This document shows positions 55,504-64,000 of a stretch of 64,000 bases of DNA, piece after piece; the first letter of the stretch is position 1, and each line of letters begins with the position of its first letter. The notes beneath the pieces were generated by a model. That model ran no database searches. It was not told where the DNA came from and saw nothing but the letters and a program-made list of their open reading frames with translations. The translations under genes were made by a program, and so were the position numbers. The stretch is from assembly GCA_020284085.1 (NCBI GenBank), contig JACEVL010005070.1, positions 197,501 to 261,500 of the forward strand, read 5' to 3'. This DNA comes from Aporrectodea caliginosa. Its lineage: Eukaryota; Annelida; Clitellata; Crassiclitellata; Lumbricidae.

Positions 55504-58500
55504 GTGGCTTTCTTCTGCTCCCCTTCTCATTCTTCCTATTCTGTCCTCAAGCTAACTGGTAATATTCCCTATACCGAGCAGCCGCCTAGCTACTCCTCGT
55601 ATCTCTTTATGGAGACCACTGGTCTGGCAACTCGCTCTCGCACTCAACCATCACCGGGGATCATCACTGGTCAAAAAGCCAGATGTTCGAGATATAATGT
55701 AACCGATTACCAAGTTCTGAACCCTGCTTTAAACATACCAATTGCTGAATTAGAAACGGACTCAGAGGAAGAGCCTAACTTTATTGACCAAGAAGTAACC
55801 TTTGATTCGAATTATGAATCTAATATTACGAACCCCATTGCAACCGAACTGGAGGTATTCCCAGAGGAAATTGAAGATAGTTCCCATCTAGAAAATGTTA
55901 ACTGGGACCCGGATGTAAACTACTTTAGAAATCCTAGCTGGTCAAGCCCCTACATTGATCCTGTTGCACTCGCTAAGCAAATTCAATCAAAAAGTCAGCT
56001 AGTCAGTCCTTCTCTTACGGTTTTGCATATCAACTGCCGAAGCATAACGCACAAATTGTGAGGCGATCTCACAAAATGAGGCTTATGTCGCTGGTCATAA
56101 TTACGAGATATAGGCGATTTTCTCTCAAAAGGGGTCATCGGGTCGATTTTCACTTTTTTGCATTTTCGTTTAGTATGGCATCTCATCTTCATATTTTCTT
56201 AATTTAATAAGGAATTTCCGATGGCAAATATTATTAATTAATTGTTATTTGAATTTATTCCAGCAATTTTTAACTCAAAAGTTTACATTTTAGCGGAAAT
56301 TTAGCCTGTTTTCGACGTCAAGTTATGCCCGATAATAGCCTGACACCCCTACTAAAAATGGTATCGCCGGAAAGATCGACCTTTCTAGTTTCTTAATATG
56401 GTCACATAAATTAGGCTAATGAATTATTATAGACGTACGATTGGTCGGATTATAATGAATAATAATACTTTTGTGCAAACTGTAGCTGCTAGGTCGACAC
56501 GTGATCAGAATACTGCAGCCTCATTGGTTGAAACCTTGGCGCGTGACTGTTCCCTTTAAATCTGTTGGCTTGCAGGCTCAGCTTGACCTTCACCTTGTTG
56601 AAACTACTGGGTTTGAATGCGATGAAAATTCATAATATTCCATTAAAAATACTTTAAATGGCGTTGAAAATGGATCGCGTTGAGTTTTGCACAATTGCTG
56701 AACAATATATGCACACTTAACCTTTCAAATGTCGAGTTACCGGCTGTTTGGTTGAATATAATAAGCGATTACGTCTATCAATCAGACAAAAATCTTTCGA
56801 TGGGATTTTCCGAAAATTCGTTCAGCAGGATTTCGCAACCACAAATAGTCATAACTTTGTCAAATGGCAATCAATTTTGATAAATCATGGCTCATTTTAA
56901 CCAGAATTATGTATACTATCATAGTAGACCAAAACCTCAGTTTTGATTTTTCCCGACTTAAGCCTCATTTTGTGAGATCGCATCACAATTGTCAGAAATT
57001 AGTGAGCTGGCCATTAATTCTAAGGCCTCAGTCATTGCACTGACGGAAACCTGGTTAGACGAAAATTTAGAAAGCACAATACATGTAAGTGGATACACTT
57101 TCGTGGGGAGGTCAAGAGTAGGTGGAAGGGGGGAGGGGTGGGATTGCTTATAAATAATCAATTTAAATTCCACCAATTTACCACGAAAGGTAGTACAGAA
57201 GAACATAAATCTTACGAGAGCCTCTTTATTAGCCTGTCGTTAAAAAAGAGTTCCCCCGTGATAGGAGTAATTTATCGTCCCCCAGGACAGAACCTCAAGG
57301 AATTCAATGAAGAAATTGACGAATTACTCTCGGGAATAAAACATAATTCAAAAGAAGTAATTTTACTAGGGGACTTCAATATTGATCTTCTAAAAATCAA
57401 TGACCATAACGATTCTTGTGCTTTTCATAATTATCTGACGGCCCATCATTTTTTACCAATAATAACCAGACCTACTCGAATTACCCCCGATACCAGCACT
57501 CTGATTGACAACATATTTAGTAATGCCTGGTCGAAGCTAATTGAAGCCTTCATCCTTATATCCGACATTTCTGACCATCTACCTGTCTATGCTTGCTTTT
57601 CCCTTGAAACTATCTTACCTATAAATAATCGTACCAAGAAAACTAGAATTGTGAAGGAAGATAATCTAACCAGATTTAAATTGGCCCTACAGGATGAAAG
57701 TTGGGACGACATTAAGAAGGTCTGCGACTTGGGTGATGCAAATGGAGCTTACGACCTCTTTTTCGAGAAATATTCACTTGCCTATAATTCGGCATTCCCT
57801 GTGACCATCGAAGAAAAGAAACATAGAGATACATTCAAGAAACCCTGGATGACACCAGGGTTATTAAAGTCCTGTAAGAAAAAACAAACCCTGCATACAC
57901 GATACATAAAAAATCCAACTCTCCTAAACAAAAAAGCTTTTACTCAGTATAGGAATAAATTTAAAACAGTTCGACTAAATGCGGAACGAAACTACTATAC
58001 AACGGAGTTCTTTAAACACCATAATGACTTAAAGGCTACATGGAAACTACTTAGAGCAGCCATGCATATTGAAGATAAAAAAGTTAACCAAATTACCCTA
58101 AAGATTAACGGATTATTGGTCGAGGATCCCGAAATAATTGCTAATAGTTTCAACAATTACTTCGTCACAATAGCTTCCGAGCTATCTAGTTCTCTCCCGG
58201 AGTCCACCGGTTCCTTTGAAGAATTTCTTCCACCCTCTAGATTGAATTCAATGGGTTTCCCACTGACCTCTCCCGAAGAGATCCTGAAAATTAGTACTTC
58301 TCTAAAAAAACACATACCAGTGGTTTAGACGATATTGACCCATACTTAGCCACTCCAAATATCCACTTGATTGCTAATATATTAACGGCTATCATAAACT
58401 GTTCTTTAACGAATGGAATAGTTCCTTCTAAGCTTAAAATGGCTAAAGTGGTTCCAATTTTCAAAAAGGGTGATGCGGAAAATCCGGCTAACTATAGACC

Positions 58501-59797
58501 AATTTCAGTACTTCCTTATTTCGCAAAATATTTCGAGAAAATAGTTTACGATAGACTCAGTAATTATATTAACACTTACAACCTAATACACCAAACCCAA
58601 CATGGCTTCCAACAGGGTCACTCCACCTATATGGCTTTATTAGACATGGAGGACAGAATCACTAAAGCAATTGATGCCAATGAATATGCCGTAGGTATCT
58701 TTATCGACCTTGCGAAGGCGTTCGACACGGTGGACCATACCATACTACTAAAAAAGCTTGAAAACTTGGGAATTAGGGGCTCTACCTTAAAATGGTTCTA
58801 TAGCTATTTCCAGGATCGTACTCAAAAGGTAATTTGCAATGATGTACTCTCTGACGGTAGAAAAATACCATATGGAGTCCCCCAAGGCTCCAATCTCGGT
58901 CCTCTTCTGTTTCTTCTATTCATTAATGACCTTGCAAAGATTTCAAAAAACCTGTATTTTATCCTATTCGCCGATGATACTAACATCTTCTTCGCGCATC
59001 ACTCTTGGGAAACCCTACAACAAATAGTTAATAACGAATTAATTCTAGTAAATAAGTGGTTCTTAGCTAATCGTCTTACCCTCAACATCGACAAAACAAA
59101 TATAATATTATTCAGGTCCCATCGAAAATCATCACCAAGGGATTTTGCCCTGGAAATGGCAGGAGCCCCATTATTACGAGTCGAGTCGTCCAGATTCCTA
59201 GGAGTGACGGTCGATAGCCACCTGTCATGGAGAGAACATATTAATTTCATTGCCAAAAAACTCGCCAAAAACATTGGTATTCTATATAGGGTCTCCCACC
59301 TTCTTCCTGAAGCCGCCAGGTTAAATTTATATCATTCTCTAATCCTCCCATATCTAACATACTGTAATATGATCTGGGCCTCCAACTATGACTCAAGAAT
59401 TAGTAAACTAATTATCTTACAAAAAAAAGCTATCCGAGTAATTGCAGGTGTCCCAAAGGGTTCTCACACTGATCACATTTTTAAGAAATTAAATCTGTTA
59501 AACTTGAAGCAATTAAGAGCAGTTCAAATCGGAGAATTCGTCTACAGATTCCAAAATAATATTCTCCCGAGCTTATTCCAGAGCTATTTTATAGCTGGTT
59601 CTCAAATCCACTCCCACAACACTAGGAACGCCACTACTCTCAGATCTACCAATGCTCGTACTAATTCACGAGTATTTAGTATTAAGTTCTATGGCCCAAA
59701 TCTCTGGAATACCATTCCATTAGACATCCGCCTTGCACCAAATATTCACTTATTTAAGATTAGATTTAAAGCATATCTCATAACGTCATCTGACTGA
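55504..59797 (+). pseudogene. LINE ORF2: endonuclease and reverse transcriptase (broken)
   Basis: The N-terminal frame 55504-56059 ends in LTVLHINCRSITHKL, the start of the endonuclease fold, and is cut by the element at 56060-56984. After it come SVIALTETWLDENL, GVIYRPPGQN, LLGDFNIDLL, IDNIFSN and SDHLPVYACF (endonuclease active-site blocks). The reverse transcriptase follows: KVVPIFKKGD, NYRPISVLP, GFQQGHSTYMALLDM, FIDLAKAFDTVDH, YGVPQGSNLGPLLFLLFIND, the catalytic FILFADDTN and the thumb block LPYLTYCNMIWA. Damage: a frameshift in a G-run at about 57127-57137, another in an A-run at about 58304-58310, and the insertion. Confidence 0.88.
56060..56984. mobile_element. 925-bp inverted-repeat element inserted in the LINE endonuclease
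   Basis: The ends are inverted copies of a 26-bp terminus (GATCTCACAAAATGAGGCTT at its core). The flank is ACAAATTGT on the left and ACAATTGT on the right, a 9-bp duplication with one base lost. Deleting the element and one flank restores the endonuclease codons, which confirms the boundaries. No transposase gene was seen. Confidence 0.85.
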
Positions 59798-60411
59798 CCC
59801 CCGGTGGTGGAGGATCCCCGAGAATGGCCAGCCTTTTCCTTCTCCTTTTCTTTCCTCTTCTCGTCTCTTCTATTCTTGCGTCTTTCTTTCTCCCTTACTT
59901 TCCTTTCCTGATCTCCCCTTTATCTATTTCTCTTTCCATTCTCTTTCAATTCCTCTTCTCTTCATTTCTCGTCTCCTCAACCTCCTCAGTTTTCTTATTT
60001 AGTAGTAAGGATTTTAGTTAAGGATTTTAGTTAAGGTTATTTTGGGACTTTTGCCCAGTTACTATGTTATTTTTGTGTTATTGACTGCCGTTATTAGTGT
60101 CTAACTTAATAGTTAAGGTTTGCCTCCTCCTGTTGTTCTTTGTTCACCAAAAGATTTCCACCCTAAAGGCTGCACAAGAATTGTCGTAATCTCTGTAACG
60201 TCTCTTGACCGTCTTCTTCTTATTATTGGTTGTAAAGGAACTAGTAGGTCGCCCCAACTAGCGGGAATAATCTTCCCTTTGGGGTCTCCTTTTGCCTCCT
60301 GTAGCGTGATACACTTGTTAAATATACTTGATTCTCTGTTTGTATTACGGGTCACATTATTTGAAGCAATAAAGACTTTCTGATTTCTGATTTCTGATAT
60401 ATGCATAAATA

Positions 60412-60480
60412 CATATATATATATATATATTTGTTGTATAATTATATATATATTTTTATCTATATACAATACATGTATAT
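60412..60480. repeat. AT-rich microsatellite
   Basis: (AT)n runs follow the LINE tail. Confidence 0.85.
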
Positions 60481-60486
60481 ATGATA

Positions 60487-60610
60487 GTGCGTAGCGAGGC
60501 TTAAATTCAAGAGGAGGCAACTTCACAGACCATTGGCAAAATCCTGGTCATTGGGGTCATTAGTCCAATCGAAGTTCCGGTATATAAAAAAGCAAGAGGA
60601 GGCAACTGCT
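60487..60610. mobile_element. Truncated GGCGTAGC-type hAT MITE
   Basis: Starts AGTGCGTAGCGAGGC, then 'ttaaattcaagaggaggcaacttcac', like the left part of 46174-46724 and 37700-37857. The right terminus is missing. Confidence 0.6.
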
Positions 60611-60729
60611 AATTCTTTGTCCACTGGATTGTCATATGGATTGTGATAATTGATTGGAAACGACACAGCTATAATTGATTGATGCCTCGTGCATTACCTT
60701 AGGCTAACTGCCTTATAGAAATGTCAATA

Positions 60730-60800
60730 TTAGATTAGATTAGATTAGATTAGATTAGATTAGATTAGATTAGATTAGATTAGATTAGATTAGATTAGAT
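60730..60800. repeat. (TAGAT)n pentanucleotide microsatellite
   Basis: About 14 perfect units (TTAGA phase). Confidence 0.97.
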
Positions 60801-60802
60801 TG

Positions 60803-61423
60803 GAGAAGGGGATCTTGCAGAACAGTGTCACATTATTCTCGGCTACAATCAGACGAGGTTGGTATGCCAGAGAAATAGAGGGACCGAGGGGGGAAATCAA
60901 CTTCAGATGTCAGCGAGCCAGTAATCTGTAAAGACTTTGATTCTGAAAGAGATCAAACATAGAAATCTTAAAACATAAAGAGTCTTATGAGACTCGCCCG
61001 TTTAAGCTGACCCATAACTTCTATAGCGCCACTACATTGAGTCGATGTTATTTAAGAACATCAGCTTGGGTTGCTTCGGTTAGCCCTCGGGCTACCAAGG
61101 GAGGGTGGTGGTTGCCACCCCCCTACGTTTTTATGCATAATTTGTTTTCCATATGGAATATAATTTTTGCATTTTAGGTAGCTGTAGCAGATTCATTGGC
61201 GCACATTTTGAGGCAAACATCATGGTGGTAGCCTACGCCATTCAAGAGTTATACCTTATATTCAAGAGTTATACAATTATCATTATTGACATACCTGAGG
61301 CACCAGAGGGGTGGATACCACCCTCCCTCTTAGTTTTTCGACTATAGCTTATTGACTATTCTTCCTAGAAGAGAAACAATTATACCATTCTTTAGAGGGA
61401 ATGCAAGTAGTGGGAAGAGTGTA
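60803..61423. other. Spacer, no gene recognised
   Basis: Contains a dispersed word 'cttctatagcgccactac' near 61018. No coding frame is supported. Confidence 0.4.
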
Positions 61424-61556
61424 TTTTCTGGAGCCAATTCCGAACGACTGTATTTTCTGGAGCCAATTCCGAACGACTGTATTTTCTGGAGCCAATTCCG
61501 AACGACTGTATTTTCTGGAGCCAATTCCGAACGACTGTATTTTCTGGAGCCAGTTC
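61424..61556. repeat. 29-bp tandem repeat
   Basis: Four full, nearly identical copies and a partial fifth of TATTTTCTGGAGCCAATTCC plus GAACGACTG, with no spacer between them. The open frames through it on both strands are repeat artefacts. Confidence 0.95.
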
Positions 61557-62041
61557 AAAGGTCAAACGACCACCTCAGCCTGAAACAGACACTCATTAAA
61601 TTTTGGCCATTAAATTTGGCCAAGGGTTGCACTTCTTGGGTGGGGGCGTACGTGTGCCTACCCCTCCCCTTCCAAAGTGGCAATTATTTTTTTTTTTGGG
61701 TGTGAGCCACAGCAGGTGCCTACATCAAATTTAGACCCCTCCATTGGCGCTACAAGGGCTTTGAATATTCCCTAAACACAAATTGAGAGGTTTTTGTAAT
61801 ACACACAATCAACATGCATATTGTTTTGGGCCTTTCACTCACATGGCCACATAGACAATCACCAGCCATTTACACTGTAGGCCATTGCCTTTTGGAGTTT
61901 CTACAGGCATCCAATGAGCTTGCAACTCTGTGAATTATAGAATAAGGACCTCATTAGGGATTGACGTCACACTCACACATACTATCGACTATCTTTCATT
62001 GTCTATAATAATCTATCTACCAAACACGAAAAGACATGAAT
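61557..62041. other. Spacer, no gene recognised
   Basis: No recognisable motif. It is probably the 3' flank of the protease remnant that follows on the minus strand. Confidence 0.35.
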
Positions 62042-62527
62042 TTAATCAAACTTTATTGAGTAGAAACACATCATCAGCATTAAACTGCTACAGACGAAAT
62101 TATGCACCAAATAGTCGTTAAGACCAGTGTCAAAACTCAACATATTCGTAATTGCATTAACTGTTTTATTTCTAGCTCTATGTATGCAATAGAATATACA
62201 ATAGTGTCCGCAAAATCGACGACAACGCTCTGCAAATTTCTTATCGGTATATGTCCAACGGGCGCAATGTCTGTGTAAAAACGTTCTGAAAGGTGCTTCA
62301 GGTTGGTTCTCCAAACGAATCAAAGTATTCGCCGTATGTAGAATCTTCAATGTACAATACGATCCAATGTTGTCCAGGTTTGTCGTGTGGGTCGGTATTA
62401 CAAACGATTAGACGGTTTGCTTTTGTCAAACGTTTTAGGTAATCTATCGCTAGCAAACACGCCCACGAACATCTTTCTAGCACTTTGCATCTTTCTGAAG
62501 TATCTTCTCTATTCTGCTACCATTCAT
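62042..62527 (-). pseudogene. Polinton/Maverick-type adenain-like cysteine protease (broken)
   Basis: Minus-strand frames, separated by at least three frameshifts, show the hallmarks of the C5 (adenain-like) protease of Polinton elements, which matures capsid proteins. They are a start MNGSRIEKIL, NTDPHDKPGQHWIVLY with the catalytic histidine, GEYFDSFG with the acidic residue, and RRFCGHYCIFYCIHRAR with the catalytic cysteine. Homologues are about 200 residues, and the pieces sum to about that. The breaks mean no functional product. Other Polinton genes (polymerase B, integrase, ATPase, capsid) are not visible, so this is a fragment or the element continues beyond 64000. Confidence 0.8.
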
Positions 62528-62529
62528 TT

Positions 62530-64000
62530 TACAGCCGAGAGTAATCGAAAGGCACGTTTCTCGTAGAGCGGTCAGATTTCCAGAGAGAATTCTCATTCTT
62601 CAGAATGTTTGATGACATTGAGCTGAGCTGGAGTGCTTCCGCCTTGTCCGAGTCAGGTTGTATCTTTGAGGCAGAGAGGCGCAGAGCTCGCGTTTTCATC
62701 TAGATTTGAGGACATTGTGAGTCCACGTGTAATTTTCTGAAAGACGGCCTGTAACTATTGGTATTCAACTTTGCAAGACACGCGGTTGACTTTTCGCCTT
62801 TCAAAGCAAGCTGAGTTTTCTGAATTTGCTCTTTTGCATCTTTAAAAATTTCCGAACTTTCTCTGATGCCCTTTCTGAACCAAATTTTTAATCATCAGGT
62901 TTGCATCTTTTAGATTTCAGACGTTGTGGTTTTCCAAATTTTAATTTTCTGAACTTCAGGTCGTCGAGCTTTTCATTAAAAATTTCGGAGCAGGTTTTCT
63001 CCAACTTTTGTAATTCAGGTTTGCATCTTTTATATTTCAGACCTGTGGTTTTCCAAATTTAAAATTTCAGAACTTCTTCATTGCAACTTTAAAATTTCTC
63101 AACTTCTCCTTTGCAAATTTAAAATTTACCAGACACTTCTGGTTTGCATCTTTAAAATTTCAGACTTGGTCATTGTGCCTTAATTTCAGAGATCTTCTCG
63201 TTGACAAATTTAAACCAGAAGTCGTGGTTTCTTCCTGCAGTTGTTTCTCAGAAATCTCTTTCAACTGTGTCTCTTTAGTTCTCAGACTGGTGGTTCCAGC
63301 ATTCTCAGCTCTCAGTGGTTTTCTCAGCCCTCTGTTTCAGCCAGGGGCCCTGTTTCAGTGGCCTCAGGAACTTTAGAGCTTGCGGTCATTAACTTTGTAA
63401 AGAACATGGTTTTCGACCATTTGTAGCCTCTCACCCTTATCTTTTTCTAGCCACATGGCAAATCAAAATTTTCTGAATTTTCATGGCTTCTTGTTTTCTG
63501 ATCTTCATTTCAGACTTTGTGCCTTTAAAGTTCTCTGATCGACTTTGTGGTTTTCTGATCTTTCACCAATAAATTTTAAATTTCAGAACTGATGGTTTTC
63601 AAATTTTAAATTCTGATCTTTCTTGTAACTTAAAATTTGATCTTTGCTAACTTTGTGTTTTCAATCCTTTCATTTCTGAACTTTAAAATTTTTCTTTGCC
63701 CATTGATCTAAACTTTCAACTGTTAAACACAACTTTCGTCTTTCATCGATCAAACTTTGCCTTCTGGGCTTCTTGTCTGCAAATTTCGAACCACAGCAAC
63801 TTTGTGTTCTCGCAATAACTTTGGAGCAATTTCAGTCCTTTTGTCTTTCACTGTAATTTGCAACTTTGGGCCTTCTTCTTTTAAAATTTAAGACTTTGTG
63901 GAATCCAAATTTAAAATTTCTAGATCTTCAGTTCAGTTTTCAGACTTTAGATATCTCTGTTTTGGCATGATGAGTTTTCTTTGAAAAAGGGACAAGTCCC
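62530..64000. other. T-rich degenerate region with recurring AAATTTCAGAACTT words
   Basis: The plus strand repeats words such as TTTGCATCTTTTAAAATTTC, GTGGTTTTCTGATCTT and AAATTTCAGACTTTG at irregular spacing. No frame stays open long enough to be called. It lies upstream of the protease in minus orientation, so it could be a decayed part of the same element or an old low-complexity satellite. Confidence 0.45.

Larger units (their letters stand above)
54100..60396 (+). mobile_element. Nearly full-length non-LTR retrotransposon (LINE, Jockey/CR1/L2 group)
   Basis: Contains ORF1, an apurinic endonuclease and a reverse transcriptase in order, then a 3' region ending in TTTCTGA units (60378-60396). 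Several frameshifts and a 925-bp insertion show that it is inactive. The 5' edge is approximate. Confidence 0.88.

Noticed and set aside
60113..60526. 137-codon minus-strand frame over the LINE 3' region
   Set aside because: It is antisense to the LINE 3' untranslated region and its AT-rich tail, with no domain.
61349..61705. Frames encoding FWSQFRTTV-like or WLQKIQSFGIGS-like repeats
   Set aside because: They are translations of the 29-bp tandem repeat on each strand.

Overview
The window is nuclear DNA of an invertebrate animal. The genes have GT-AG introns and metazoan-type products (an RGS protein, a protocadherin, MOCS3). The AT-rich spacer carries tRNA-derived SINEs, several LINE families, hAT elements and a Polinton fragment. 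The species cannot be fixed from the sequence. The repeat mix would suit a marine invertebrate, but that is inference.

Layout, left to right. 482-1887 (+): the last three exons of an RGS-domain protein whose 5' part lies outside the window. 1.9-15.8 kb: gene-poor spacer with LINE remnants, SINEs, microsatellites, two DNA elements with 8-bp target-site duplications (one of them imperfect) and a long inverted-repeat element. 15.9-27.1 kb (+): a multi-exon gene for a predicted single-pass membrane protein of about 983 residues with two SH3 domains and a long proline-rich tail. 27.95-30.46 kb (+): a single-exon protocadherin with seven cadherin repeats and almost no cytoplasmic tail. 31.2-37.9 kb: LINE 3' ends, a minisatellite block and three hAT elements nested inside one another, each with an intact 8-bp duplication. 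38.0-51.35 kb (-): a complete MOCS3 gene, rebuilt here from 12 coding exons (458 residues), with one GC-AG intron. Its largest intron holds a 2.9-kb hAT-like element with a decayed transposase, itself interrupted by another hAT element and by a SINE, plus a second inverted-repeat element. 51.4-54 kb: SINE, microsatellite and dispersed repeats. 54.1-60.4 kb (+): a nearly full-length but frameshifted LINE, with a 925-bp inverted-repeat element inside its endonuclease region. 60.4-64 kb: tandem repeats and, at the right edge, a decayed Polinton/Maverick-type cysteine protease on the minus strand.

The three complete genes are unrelated in function: membrane signalling adaptor, cell adhesion, and sulfur transfer for molybdenum cofactor and tRNA thiolation. 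Nothing suggests an operon. The main story is a compact set of host genes inside a dense, layered record of DNA-transposon insertions. All exon models come from reading splice sites, reading frame and family resemblance by eye; no transcript or database search was available.
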